A stretch of 64,000 nucleotides of DNA. Source: Actinopolymorpha pittospori. GTDB taxonomy: Bacteria > Actinomycetota > Actinomycetes > Propionibacteriales > Actinopolymorphaceae. Positions 35,388 through 45,390 of this stretch are shown one piece after another. Both the position numbers and the translations under genes were made by a program. The DNA lies in NCBI RefSeq assembly GCF_014873875.1, contig NZ_JADBEM010000001.1, positions 7,006,001-7,070,000 on the forward strand, given 5' to 3'. The notes beneath the pieces were generated by a model. That model made no database searches. It was not told the DNA's origin and saw only the letters and a list, made by a program, of their open reading frames with translations. Position 1 is the first letter of the stretch. Every line of letters begins with the position of its first letter.

Positions 35388-36590
35388 ATGAAGAAGCGGA
35401 TCCCGTTCGGCTGGGTGGGCGTCGATGTCGGCAAGGGTCATCACTGGGTCTGTCTGATCGACGAAAACGGGGCGACCGCCTGGTCGGCGAAGGTCATCAA
35501 CGACGAGGCTGCGATCCTCGACGCGGTTGGCAGCGTGCTCGCTCGGGCTGAGGAGGTCGTGTGGGGAGTCGACGTCACCGGGACCATGTCGGGGCTCCTG
35601 CTGGCACTGTTGGCGGCGCACGGTCAGCGCGGCAGGTACGTGCCTGGTCGAACCGTGAACCAGATGGCGGGCGCCTACCGCGGTGAAGCGAAGACCGATG
35701 CCCGCGATGCATATGTCATCGCTGAGACGCTTCGACACCGTAGCGATCTGCAGGAGGTGGAGGTCTCCACTTCACTGGTGAGCGAGCTGCGGCTGCTGGT
35801 GACCCATCGCAGCGATCTGGTCGGCGACAGGGTCCGCATGGTCAACCGGTTCCGCGACGTGCTCAGTGGCTACTTCCCTGCCCTGGAACGGTCCTTGGCT
35901 ACGCCCACAGCCGCGGCGCGCTGGCTCTGCTGACCGGCTACCAGACCCCGCAGGCGATCCGTCGGATCGGGCAGTCGCGGCTGCGGGCATGGCTGGTCAA
36001 GCGCAACGTCCGCAGCGCTGACCAGATCGCAGCCGCTGCCCTGGCCGCGGCCAAGGCCCAGCAGACCGTTGTGCCCGGGCAAGACGTCGCGGCCAGCATC
36101 GTGGCCGACCTCGCCGCCCAGATCCTGGCGATCGGCGCTCGGATCAGCGATCTCGACGCTCGCATCACCACCACCTTCCGCGCGCACCCTCAGGCCGAGA
36201 TCATCGAGTCCCTCCCCGGGCATGGGCCCGATCCTGGGCGCCGAGCTCATCACCGCAGCCGGGGACCTGAGCGGCTACGCCGACGCCGGCCGGCTCGCCT
36301 CAGCTGCCGGGCTCGTCCCCGTCCCGCGTGACTCCGGACGACGCACCGGGAACCTGCACCGGCCGATGCGCTACTCACGCAAGCTGCGCAAAGTGTTCTA
36401 CCTGTCCGCCTCCGCGGCCATGATGCGCGAGGGACCCAACCGCGCCTACTACCTCAAGAAGCGTGGACAGGGACTCAAACACACCCAAGCACTCATCGCG
36501 TTGGCCCGACGCCGCGTCGACGTCCTGTGGGCTCTACTCCGCGACAACCGGGTCTTCGAACTCGACACGCCCGCAGCTCGAACGACTTGA
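35388..36590 (+). pseudogene. IS110-family transposase with two frameshifts
   Basis: Starts at an ATG after AAGGAGAAG: MKKRIPFGWVGVDVGKGHHW, with the DEDD residues in VGVDVGKGHHW, VWGVDVTGTMSG and AKTDARDAYVIAETL. Near 35890 the frame slips (continuing GYAHSRGALALLTGYQTPQA) and slips again near 36215 (continuing GPILGAELITAAGDLSGYAD and the C-terminal ASAAGLVPVPRDSG block). All parts of an IS110 transposase are present, so two small indels, real or from sequencing, inactivate it. It ends next to the left end of IS1380 element 3. Confidence 0.85.
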
Positions 36591-36600
36591 CAACTTCATT

Positions 36601-38260
36601 GAGAATCCGTGGACTGATGGCTGGTCGTCGGCGGGTCGGGATACAGGTAGTGCCTTCTGGGTCGGGAGAATCTGGAGTGTCTAGGTCCTGATCCCACCCG
36701 ATCCAAAAGGCACTGAGAGTGAAACTACCGTACGGGTGGTCGCGGACCACGCTGGTGTTCGATGAGCAGAATTTGGTGTCGTGTGCGGGGTTGGTTCCGG
36801 TGATGGCGCTGGCCGAGCGGGCGGGCCTGTCGGAGCTGGTCTCCAGTCGTGTCGTGATCGCGGAGACGAGGGTGAGGTCGGCGGCGGCGAACCCGGCGGG
36901 CAAGCTGGCCTCGATCGTCGCGGGGATGGCTGCTGGCGCGGACTGTATCGACGATCTGGATGTGATCCGCTCTGGTGGGATGCGTCGGCTGTTCGCTGGG
37001 GTGTATGCGCCGGCGACGCTGGGCCAGTTTCTGCGGGAGTTCACCCACGGCCACACCCTGCAGCTGGCCTCAGTCGCGCGGGCCCATCTGGTCAACCTCG
37101 TCCAGGCCAGCGGGCTGCTACCCGGTATCGGGACACAGGCGTTCATCGACATCGACTCGCTGTTGCGCCCGGTCTATGGGCACGCCAAGCTGGGCGGGAG
37201 TTTCGAGCACACCAAGATCGCCGGCAGGCAGGTGCTGCGCCGAGGCCTGTCACCGCTGGCCACCACTTTGAGTACCAGTGACGGCGCGCCTGTGGTGGCT
37301 GGGATCCGGCTCCGCGCCGGACGGGCCGCCTCCGGCAAAGGCGCGGCGAGCATGGTGGCCGAGGCGATCGCCACCGCCCGCGCCGCCGGCGCGACCGGCG
37401 CAATCCTGATGCGGGGCGATTCGGCCTTCGGCAACCACGCCGTGGTCGGCGCGTGTGTGAAGGCAGGCGTCCGGTTCTCGGTGGTGCTCACCAAGAACCC
37501 GGCAGTGACCGCTGCGATCGCCTCCATCCCCGAGCACGCCTGGACACCGGTGCACTACCCCGGTGCGGTCACCGATCCCGACACCGGCGATCTGATTTCC
37601 GACGCCGAGGTCGCCGAGACGGAGTTCACCGCGTTCACCTCGACCAGGCACCCGGTCACCGCCCGGCTGATCGTGCGCAGGGTCCGTGACCGCGCCCGCG
37701 ACCAGGAGCTGTTCCCGGTCTGGCGTCATCACCCGTTCTTCACCAACAACACCGAACCGACCGCGCAGGCTGACATCACCCACCGCCGGCACGCGATCAT
37801 CGAAACGGTGTTCGCCGATTTGATCGACGGGCCGTTGGCTCATCTACCCTCAGGACGGTTCGCCGCCAACAGCGCCTGGGCGATCTGCGCAGCCATCACC
37901 CCAACCTGCTCCGCGCCGCCGGCACCCTCACCAGCCCCCGCCACGCCACCGCCCGCGGCGCTACCCTGCGCCGCCACATCGTCACCGTCCCCGCCAGAAT
38001 CGCCCGCCCCGGGCGCCGGAGAGTCCTGCACCTACCCGAGCACTGGCCCTGGGCAGAACAGTGGAACAACCTTTGGCACAACGTGTTCCGGCCCGCGACC
38101 GGGCCGCCACGCGTCACCTGAAACTAGCCACCCGCCGCCAAGGCCCGACCAGAGACCAAAGGAAAGCTGGGCAGACCAGCACACCAACCCTGCCCACGCC
38201 AAACCCACCACCAACCACCGCAAACCGAGATCACCAACCCGCCCGGTCCACGGATCCAGG
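36601..38260 (+). mobile_element. IS1380-family element 3, left end damaged
   Basis: The right end (complement CCTGGATCCGTGGAC, ending 38260) is followed by CTTAG (38261-38265). The left end shares AATCCGTGGAC (36604-36614) but the outermost bases and the left CTTAG are replaced by IS110-flanking sequence. It is nearly identical to element 1 over most of its length, in the opposite orientation. The IS110 beside it probably inserted into or deleted the left tip. Confidence 0.8.
36719..38121 (+). pseudogene. IS1380-family transposase, one-base frameshift
   Basis: Close copy of the transposase at 16044-17447 (same MKLPYGWSR start at a GTG, same DDE blocks). After FAANSAWAICAAIT one base is missing compared with the other copy (ATCACCCCAACC against ATCACCCACAACC, near 37899), so the last 80 residues are read in the wrong frame and translation runs on to 38428. 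In the correct frame the homologous stop is at 38119-38121, and the total length is one short of a multiple of three. Confidence 0.88.
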
Positions 38261-38419
38261 CTTAGGGACCCGACCCGAGGGAGGTGGGTAAAGCCTGACG
38301 GTCCGGCGACCACCTCAGCCACCGCTCCTTACCCGTCGTGTCGCCCGGTGAGACCGAGGACGGCGCGCCAGCGCCGCCCGCAGGGCGGCCGGGCGGCTGC
38401 GCCGCGTCAGCGGCGCCTT

Positions 38420-38563
38420 GACTTCTAAGAGGTCAACACAGCAACGCAGAGGCCAGGCCACGCGTCGAGTGCCACCTGATGCGCGACACTCGACTTCTAA
38501 GAGGTCAACACAGCAACGCAGAGGCCAGGCCACGCGTCGAGTGCCACCTGATGCGCGACACTC
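38420..38563 (+). repeat. Two perfect tandem copies of a 72-bp unit
   Basis: 38420-38491 and 38492-38563 are identical, each starting GACTTCTAAGAGGTCAACAC and ending GCGCGACACTC. The unit contains a near-palindrome (TTGACTTCTAAGAGGTCAA with the preceding TT) and an inverted pair CGAGTG...CACTCG around CCACCTGATGCGCGA. No gene covers it. It lies between IS1380 element 3 and a tRNA relic. Confidence 0.9.
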
Positions 38564-38623
38564 GCGCTAGGTGCTGTGCGACAACCGGGCTCGCGGGACG
38601 GGCCGCCGACCAGAAGCCCGCGG

Positions 38624-38930
38624 TCAGGCCGGAGGAAGGGCCTCGACGGCGTCGAAGATGAGTTTGCGGGCTGAGTGGCCGGTGACTGCGTCGTTCCACA
38701 GTCGGTCCATCACGCGGGCATAGGCGGCGGCGCTCTCATGCGTATGCGTGGTCTCGCCGACGAACGTCTCGACCATTGCGGTGTCGTCGTAGATCTGGAA
38801 CGAGTTCTGCGGCGTGGTGGACAGCGGGATCCCGAACGGGATGATGCCGAAGCGGATGTTGGGAGTCCCGATGACGGTCTGGAGTCGGTCGAGCTGTCCG
38901 CGCATCACATCCGGTGGGGCGATGAGGAAC
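38624..38930 (-). pseudogene. DUF5753 regulator, C-terminal fragment
   Basis: FLIAPPDVMRGQLDRLQTVI, NIRFGIIPFGIPLSTTPQNS, YDDTAMVETFVGETTHTHES and SARKLIFDAVEALPPA are the C-terminal half of the DUF5753 domain found behind XRE helix-turn-helix domains in many actinomycete regulators (Scr1-type). The XRE domain is absent: upstream the frame runs into a tRNA-like sequence. Such regulators usually pair with a DUF397 gene, which I do not see. Confidence 0.75.
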
Positions 38931-38931
38931 C

Positions 38932-39010
38932 TCGAGACGAGGGGACTCGAACCCCTAACCCCTGCCTTGCAAAGGCAAATCCAGGACTGACGCCCAGCTG
39001 AGCGCTCGAT
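38932..39010 (-). tRNA. tRNA-Ala(TGC)-like relic, probable attachment-site scar
   Basis: The 3' two-thirds is tRNA-like: anticodon arm TTGCC TTTGCAA GGCAG (anticodon TGC), then T arm AGGGG TTCGAGT CCCCT and CGTCTC of an acceptor stem. The 5' part (GAGCGCTCAGCTGGGCG and on) has a D-arm-like piece but extra bases before the anticodon arm and no matching 5' acceptor strand, so it is not a working tRNA. The 3' half of a tRNA gene is the usual footprint of an integrase attachment site. Confidence 0.5.
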
Positions 39011-39141
39011 CACGCCGCCGAACACCCCGGGGTTCCGCCCGTTGTTAACCGCCGTAGACCATGAAGGCCTGTGGGATCAGCAACCCGCATTGGCTTGGGC
39101 TGAGAGTGGACTACCTCGTGCGGGGACAGCTCGGGCCGGGC

Positions 39142-40962
39142 TTAGGTGTAGGCCCGCGCCTGCAGGGTGAACAGTTCGGCGTAGAGGCCCGTCGCGGCCA
39201 TGAGCTGGTTGTGGTCGCCGACCTCGACGATCCGGCCCTTGTCCAGTACGACGATGAGGTCGGCCATCCGTACGGTGGAGAACCGGTGACTGACGAGCAC
39301 CGTGACGCCACCGACCTCCCGCGCCGCCTCGGACGCGCGGGCGAACCGTTCGAACAGCGTGTGCTCGGCCTCGGCATCCAGTGCGGCGGTTGGCTCGTCG
39401 AGAACCAGCAACAGTGGCGTAGGGCGCATGAAGGACCGCGCCAACGCCAGGCGCTGCCACTGGCCCACGGACAGGTCGACACCACCCGTCCACGCGGCGC
39501 CGAGCTGAGTGTCCAATCCGGCCTCCAGGTGGGCGACGACATCGGTGGCGTCACCGCGTCGCAGCGCCTGACGAATGGCCCCGACGTCACCTCGGCGAGG
39601 GAGATCGCCGACGCCAACGGTGTCGGAGGCGCGGAACTCGAACCGGTCGAAGTCCTGGAAACCGGCACTGGTACGAGTCCGCCACATGTCAGCGTCGATG
39701 TCGGCAAGCTCAGCGGTGTCGACTCTGATGGAGCCGGTCGTCGGCTCGTAGAGGCGAAGGAGAAGCTTCACCAGCGTCGACTTCCCGGCGCCGTTCTCGC
39801 CGACCAGAGCCACGCTGCTCCCAGCGGGCAGGTGCAGGTCGACGTCACGTAGCGCGGGGGCCTCCGCCTGCGGGTACTTGAACCCGACCCCTGCCAAGGT
39901 GATGCCAGTGCGCAGCACGACGGGTGGCTCGCCGCCAGTGGCCCGCTCGAGGTTCTGCTTGGCGTAGGTGACGAGCTCTGCGTAGGCCTTGAAGTCCCGC
40001 CACGTCCTCGCGGTACCTCGGACGTGGCCGGCGACCGTGCCTGCGGTCTGGTCGACCCGGGCGGCGAGCAGCACGATCAGGGCGATGTCGCCGGACGGTG
40101 CGAGGCCGTTTCGTACGAGCAGGACGATGTAGACGATCGCCGCCCCGTAGCCGAGCCCGAACGCCAACCGCGCGGCCAGCTCGACGACCAGGCCGCGCGA
40201 GCTGGCCTCTACCATCTCCTTACGCTCGGTCGCCAGCAACGAGCGATGGTGGTCGGGGAGCAGCTCGGACAGGCCGGAGGTCCGGACCTCCACGCCGTGG
40301 CGAGGAGCCGTGGCGATTGACTTCAGGCTCGCACGCATTCGACGGTGGACAGCTACCCGTTGCCGTGCGTCCTGCTCCCACCTGCCGGCAACCGTGCCCG
40401 ACCAGACCCGGAGGAGTCCGAGGACCGGGAGCACCAAGAACTCCTGTCGTACGCTGGCCAGCAAACCGAACGTGGCAACGACCTCCAGAACAGTGACCAT
40501 CGTGGCCACCAGTCCAGTGCTGATAAGGCCCATGTCACCGATCCGGCTGCGCAGGTATGCCACCCGATCGGCGAGGGTGGGATTTTCGTGATGCGCGACG
40601 CCGGGGATCCCTGAAACCAACGACATCAGCTCTCGGTGGATGTACACCTGGCCACGATCATTCACCGTCGCCTCGATGGGATCCAGAACGGGCGATGCCA
40701 GCACAGTGAGTGCGAAGCCGCCGATCAGGAGGCCGGCTCCCACCTGCATGGACACGAGACCGGCGGTATCGCCCCCGATGACGGCGTCGATGACCAGCTT
40801 CACCCCGACGAGTGTGACCAACGGAGCAAGGGCCCGTATGGCCGTTAGGACGAGCTGAACACAGGTCAGCTTCGGGCTTGGGCCGAAGCCGGCAGCAAGC
40901 CAGAGACGCAGCGGAAGCAGGCGGCTCGGCGCAGGGCCATACATGGTGTCAGTCTCAGGCAT
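39142..40962 (-). CDS. ABC exporter half-transporter (membrane + ATPase domains), second gene
   Basis: 606 residues from an ATG preceded by CAGGAGACC (the frame is open 29 codons further). Six membrane segments (for example TALVTLVGVKLVIDAVIGG region, ALIVLLAARVDQTAGTVAGH) are followed by an ATPase with Walker A (VALVGENGAGKSTLVKLLLR), signature (DLSVGQWQRLALAR) and Walker B (LLLVLDEPTAALDAEAE). It overlaps the upstream ABC gene by 8 bases, so the two should form a heterodimeric exporter. Substrate unknown. Confidence 0.9.
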   Translation of the reverse strand: MPETDTMYGPAPSRLLPLRLWLAAGFGPSPKLTCVQLVLTAIRALAPLVTLVGVKLVIDAVIGGDTAGLVSMQVGAGLLIGGFALTVLASPVLDPIEATVNDRGQVYIHRELMSLVSGIPGVAHHENPTLADRVAYLRSRIGDMGLISTGLVATMVTVLEVVATFGLLASVRQEFLVLPVLGLLRVWSGTVAGRWEQDARQRVAVHRRMRASLKSIATAPRHGVEVRTSGLSELLPDHHRSLLATERKEMVEASSRGLVVELAARLAFGLGYGAAIVYIVLLVRNGLAPSGDIALIVLLAARVDQTAGTVAGHVRGTARTWRDFKAYAELVTYAKQNLERATGGEPPVVLRTGITLAGVGFKYPQAEAPALRDVDLHLPAGSSVALVGENGAGKSTLVKLLLRLYEPTTGSIRVDTAELADIDADMWRTRTSAGFQDFDRFEFRASDTVGVGDLPRRGDVGAIRQALRRGDATDVVAHLEAGLDTQLGAAWTGGVDLSVGQWQRLALARSFMRPTPLLLVLDEPTAALDAEAEHTLFERFARASEAAREVGGVTVLVSHRFSTVRMADLIVVLDKGRIVEVGDHNQLMAATGLYAELFTLQARAYT

Positions 40963-42838
40963 CCTGGTCTCCTGACCGCGAACCGCTCGCGCTGGGGACG
41001 GCCGCGTACCGGTCCGCCTGCAGCCTGAACATGCGCGCGTACCGGCCACGAGACGCCATCAGCTCCTCGTGCGTGCCGGACTCAACGATCTGTCCGTCGG
41101 CCAGGACCACGATCCGGTCGGCTGGGCGTACGACGGAGAACCGGTGGGAGATGATCAGCGACGTGACGCCCGCGGTGTGCTGGAGGTACTGGTCGACCAG
41201 GGATGCTTCGGCGCGGACGTCGAGTGCGGCGGCCGGCTCGTCGAGAACCAGCACCCCGGCGCCGTTCTCGATCGCCGCCAGCGCCCGCATGAGGGCCAGC
41301 CGTTGCCACTGACCCGTCGAGAGGTCGACCCCGCCCTCGAACTCCGCGGACAGCACCGTGTCCCACCCACCCGGCAGTCCCTGGATGAGTTCGTCTGCAT
41401 CTGCCCGGCGGGCAGCGTTGACAGCCGCTCGTAGTCGCTCCGAAGCTGTCCGGTCCGACGGTGCTGAACGCAGTAAGACGTTCTCGGTGACAGACATCGG
41501 GAGACGGGCGAAGTCCTGCACGATAGCGGCGACCTGCCCCTGCCATCGCGCGAGTCCGGCCCCATCCAGGGTCGCCAGATCGATGCCGTTTGCCAGCACC
41601 CTGCCCGACGTCGGGCGGTAGACGCCGGTGAGCAGCTTGACGATGGTGGACTTCCCGGCTCCGTTGACGCCGACCAGGGCGAGCCGTTCGCCAGGCGCGA
41701 TCCGCAGCGAGAGTCCGCTCAACACCTCACGGTCACGCCCGGGGTAGCGGAAGCACACGTCCTCAAAGACGATGTCACTGGCGCCGTCCCAAACAGGCGA
41801 CACGACGCCTTGAAGCCCGGCGCCGTGTGGTGCGGCGCCGGGAACTGACGGGCCCGGTTCGTCCACCCTGGCGTCCAGGTCTCGTAGCGCGCGCAACGCC
41901 TGACGCCCGGTCTGCCCACTGCCCAGGCCCGAGTTCCACCACATCAAGGCGCCAAGCGTCTGCGGTACCACGACAAGGGCTGGGATGACGGTGCTGACCT
42001 GAGCGACCGACAGGTCCCCTCGACGGGCAGCGCTGAGGGCGTACACGATCCCGACCAGCAGAGCGGCCGCGTAGACCGCGATGGCCGCGGCGGTGATCAG
42101 GGCCGTGCGTCTGCGAGCTGTCCAGACCGTCGCCATGGTGGACTTCCACAGCGCCACGTAACGATCCGTCAGCCAGGACGACAACCCGAACACCCGCAAC
42201 TCCTTTGCGGAGCGGCCCATCGCAAGGTCGAAGACGTACTCGGCCCGACGCTGCCCTTCGGTGTCACTCGCCCACACCGCGCTCTCCGTCCTGCGCAGAT
42301 GAGCGAGCCACACCTCCACCAGCAGGGTGATCCCGACCAGCAAGCCCGCATACCACCAGCCGAGGATCGATCCGATCACCGCACACGTCCCCAGTAATGA
42401 CGTGTGGATGGCCGCCAAGCCGATCTGGGACGTGACAGCAAGGCTGATCGACGTCCAACCAACACCTGCCGAAGCCGAGTGCAGGTTGTGCACGATCGGG
42501 TCGTCAAGGTGGGCGACACCGCGTGGCCGAACGAACGGCATCAACCGCGCGTCCTCGGTCTCCGCCTCTGTCGTGGTGCGTAGGGCAGTCTTCAGGTGGT
42601 CCATCACTAGCGGCAATGCCGAGCTCGCCAGGAACGTGGCGACAAGCAGACACACCAGGACGACGAACTGTGTGGCCGCACCGCCGCTCCCGGAGGCGAA
42701 CCGACCCCCGGACCCGATCACGAGTCCCGCAAGCGGGAGCATCGCCACCCAGCTGAGTGAACTGAGCACAGCGGACCCCAGGGCCAGGAGCAAGAGGCCG
42801 GGTGCGACACGGTATCCGTACGCAAGAACAGTCAACAT
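40955..42838 (-). CDS. ABC exporter half-transporter (membrane + ATPase domains), first gene
   Basis: 627 residues from the ATG MLTVLAYGYRVAPGLLLLAL (22 more codons are open upstream). It has six membrane segments, then Walker A (LALVGVNGAGKSTIVKLLTG), signature (DLSTGQWQRLALMR), Walker B (VLVLDEPAAALDVRAE) and the His switch (LIISHRFSVV). It is paralogous to its partner gene. Exporters of this ABCB-like type often carry peptides or small metabolites in clusters with modifying enzymes, and kinases lie just upstream here. Confidence 0.9.
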   Translation of the reverse strand: MLTVLAYGYRVAPGLLLLALGSAVLSSLSWVAMLPLAGLVIGSGGRFASGSGGAATQFVVLVCLLVATFLASSALPLVMDHLKTALRTTTEAETEDARLMPFVRPRGVAHLDDPIVHNLHSASAGVGWTSISLAVTSQIGLAAIHTSLLGTCAVIGSILGWWYAGLLVGITLLVEVWLAHLRRTESAVWASDTEGQRRAEYVFDLAMGRSAKELRVFGLSSWLTDRYVALWKSTMATVWTARRRTALITAAAIAVYAAALLVGIVYALSAARRGDLSVAQVSTVIPALVVVPQTLGALMWWNSGLGSGQTGRQALRALRDLDARVDEPGPSVPGAAPHGAGLQGVVSPVWDGASDIVFEDVCFRYPGRDREVLSGLSLRIAPGERLALVGVNGAGKSTIVKLLTGVYRPTSGRVLANGIDLATLDGAGLARWQGQVAAIVQDFARLPMSVTENVLLRSAPSDRTASERLRAAVNAARRADADELIQGLPGGWDTVLSAEFEGGVDLSTGQWQRLALMRALAAIENGAGVLVLDEPAAALDVRAEASLVDQYLQHTAGVTSLIISHRFSVVRPADRIVVLADGQIVESGTHEELMASRGRYARMFRLQADRYAAVPSASGSRSGDQDA

Positions 42839-43293
42839 CAACAGCCCCCCGCGAGCAGGGTCGAGCAAAGTCGACGACGAGGAAAGCTGGGCAAGACAGA
42901 ACAAAGACGCATCAGTGACCTCCGCGAAGAGAGCTGATGCGGTGGGCCCCGAACGGTCGAGCGCGCTATCGGTTTCGGCGAGGCAGCACCGCAGATGTCG
43001 AACCAGACACGGGAACCACCTCCAACCGGACTACGACCTGCCGCCGGACGATACCAGGTTCGCCCCGATCCAGCACCGGCTGACATCCGGCTGCGGACAT
43101 CGTAGGGATTCCCATGCATACGCAGGCCCATGGCCTGTCGCGGCGTGTCCGGCCAGACCCGATCCAGCTGACCCCAAGCCGTCGCGCGAGGGTCGTTGTC
43201 ATGACCGACATTGACCGCTGAGTACCCTGGTCGGCTCCGGTCTGGGGTACAGGGAGGGCCCGTGGCCGTTCGATCCCCTGTAGCGTTGGGCGG
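42839..43293. other. Gap before ABC genes, no convincing gene
   Basis: 455 bases upstream of the exporter pair and downstream of the P-loop kinase. Two minus-strand frames are open. One could encode an 81-residue peptide (MSVMTTTLARRLGVSWIGSG, with RPWACVCMGIPTMSAAGCQ) at 42966-43211, but no ribosome site precedes it. A promoter for the ABC genes is expected here. Confidence 0.4.
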
Positions 43294-44046
43294 CTAGTGC
43301 TCGATAGCCAAGATGGAAGGGGGCGGCGCCGCGCTCGCCGCCGCCGCGTCACTGATCGTCAGCTCGACGAGAGCGGTGCACTCCGGCAGGGCACATTCAC
43401 AGTCGAACGTGCGGATCACGCTATCCGGATCGACGGTCGTCAGTGGGCGCGAGGATGGGCTGGCGTACTGGTTGACGAGCGCCTGGTTCGCTTGCCGGAT
43501 AAGACTTCGCCTCTCCTCGACGGTCGTCGCTGTAGGGCCTTTGCCGATACGAGGCGCGAAGACCCGTTCGATCTCAGCGATCGCCTCTTCCACGGACAGA
43601 TGATCGACGGCGATGGTGGCGATGCCGGTTTCCGCGAGCTGCTCGATCGTCGGTTCCATGGCCTGCAGGTAAGACCAGGGGACTTCGCCGCGGTGCCGGA
43701 CCCGCAGCCTCGCGACCTGGACATCCCTCGACGGGAACAGCCAGACGGCCTGATTTTCAGGCCTCGCCATCGCCGGGGTAATCAGTCCTCCCTCGGCCAC
43801 GATCAGCGGACCCGCCGGGAGCGAGCGCAGATCCTCCATGATCATCTGCCGGCGGTCGTAATAGTCGGCACCCGGACCACGGGCCGGTAGGTCGACGCCA
43901 GCCGCAAGTGCCCGGTCTCGATGCACCCACGTCTGGGTGTCGGAGCTGTACCGGCGCAGGCCGTGACGTCGCGCCAGGAACCGGGCAGCCGTCGTCTTAC
44001 CGGCCCCAGCCGGTCCACCGATCCACAGCACACTCGGCAACCCCAT
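43294..44046 (-). CDS. P-loop kinase with Cys-rich C-terminal tail
   Basis: 250 residues from an ATG after GGGGGAG: MGLPSVLWIGGPAGAGKTTA with Walker A GGPAGAGKTT, then a small adenylate-kinase-like core (RRQMIMEDLRSLPAGPLIVA, RLRVRHRGEVPWSYLQAMEP). The last part reads IRTFDCECALPECTALVELT, a CxC...C tail I know from several unrelated actinomycete proteins and that may bind a metal. Likely phosphorylates a small molecule. Substrate not predictable. Confidence 0.75.
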   Translation of the reverse strand: MGLPSVLWIGGPAGAGKTTAARFLARRHGLRRYSSDTQTWVHRDRALAAGVDLPARGPGADYYDRRQMIMEDLRSLPAGPLIVAEGGLITPAMARPENQAVWLFPSRDVQVARLRVRHRGEVPWSYLQAMEPTIEQLAETGIATIAVDHLSVEEAIAEIERVFAPRIGKGPTATTVEERRSLIRQANQALVNQYASPSSRPLTTVDPDSVIRTFDCECALPECTALVELTISDAAAASAAPPPSILAIEH

Positions 44047-44355
44047 GAGACCCACTCCCCCGAACCATCCGACCAGCGCCGTCCGCGCCCCGGATCACGA
44101 GTCTGCGCCATTAGACGTCTGAACATACGCCGGGCCCGCTGATTCCGGCATCGCTGGCCGTGGCTGCTCCCTGTGCGTGTGGGCTGCTGAGGGTCGTTCG
44201 GGGGCACCTCAGGGGCATCGTTGGTCCCTCGGCCCAGGCTTGGCCATGCCACCTGTGCAGCGGGTGCAGCTCGTCGCGAGGTAGAACCTCGCTACTTCCT
44301 CGGCCGCGGCGAAACAGAATCGCGGCCTGGCCGACGTCTGCGTATCATCCGCGGG

Positions 44356-45308
44356 ATGATCGGGTGTCTGCGATCCGTGCCGACCACAGCTGCGGTGGCC
44401 GAGCTGATCGGCCGCCAGTACCGCATCGACGTGATGGACTGCCTCCTCGTTCGGTCGTTCGTCAACGACGTGTACGAGGTGAGAGCCGGGGACCGTCTGC
44501 GGTACGTGTTGAAGGTCTATCACCACGGCGGCTGGTCGCCCGAGGAAGTGAGATGGGAGCAGGAACTGGTGGCACACGTCGCCGCTTCCGGGGTGGCCGT
44601 CGCCGAGCCCGTTCCCCTGGTCGACGGACGGTTGTCGGCGAGGTCCAGGCACCCGAAGGTGATCGCCCCTTCGCACTGTCGGTCTTCGTCGAGGGGCGTA
44701 AACCGCAGCCGCCATGGACCGACGGCCTCTATCGCGAGTTCGGTGCCCTGATCGCTGGGTTCCATAAAGCCGGCGACGGATTTCGTACCAGGCGCCCCCG
44801 CCGGCCATTCGATCTGCGGACCACGCTGGAAGAGCCCCTTCAGTCCGTGCTTCCCCGGCTGATGAACCGGCCGGCCGATCAGAAGCTGGTCGCCGACCTC
44901 GGCGACGACGCGCGACGGCAGATCACCGACCTGGCTGAGCAAGGCTTAAGCTGGGGGGTCCGACACGGCGACGCCAGTATGGACAACCTCCACCTCACCG
45001 ATTCCGGGATGGTGCTGCACGACTTCGACCTCGCCGGCATGGGTTGGCGGGCGGCCGACCTCACTGGCGTGTTCACCGGCCCCCGCTCCTCCTTGCATTG
45101 GGAGGCGTTCCTTGCCGGGTACACGGCGGTCGCTGACCTCACCCCCGCTGATCTTCGTGCCGTTCCCTGGCTCGCGGTCACCGGACTGATCTCCAACCTC
45201 GCGTTCCTTCTGGTGGAGGGTCCGTCGTTTCGCGGCACGGAGGCGCTGGACGGCAGCCTCTTTGAGCGAGAGCTCAACAGTCTGAGAAGCCTCGCAGCGA
45301 CCAGCTGA
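44356..45308 (+). pseudogene. APH-fold kinase A, frameshifted
   Basis: Begins MIGCLRSVPTTAAVAELIGR with the Lys strand LRYVLKVYHHGGWSPEEVRW. Near 44635 the frame slips inside GGACGGACGG, and the protein continues GDRPFALSVFVEGRKPQPPW, the catalytic loop VRHGDASMDNLHLTDSG (HGDxxxxN intact) and LHDFDLAGMGWRAADLTG. All active residues are present in the two frames, so a one-base slip, real or from sequencing, is the only defect. The C-terminal half is duplicated at 47420. The 300 bases upstream (44047-44355) show no gene. Confidence 0.8.
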
Positions 45309-45390
45309 CGACCTGGCCGGAGTGGAGGCCGGAGACTGGCATGCGAGGAGGACGGGACCCGTGCCGACCGCCGACGCCAGAGGCGCCCGG

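Noticed and set aside
38932..39010. Functional tRNA-Ala
   Set aside because: There is no 5' acceptor strand to pair with CGTCTC and there are extra bases between the D-like arm and the anticodon arm.
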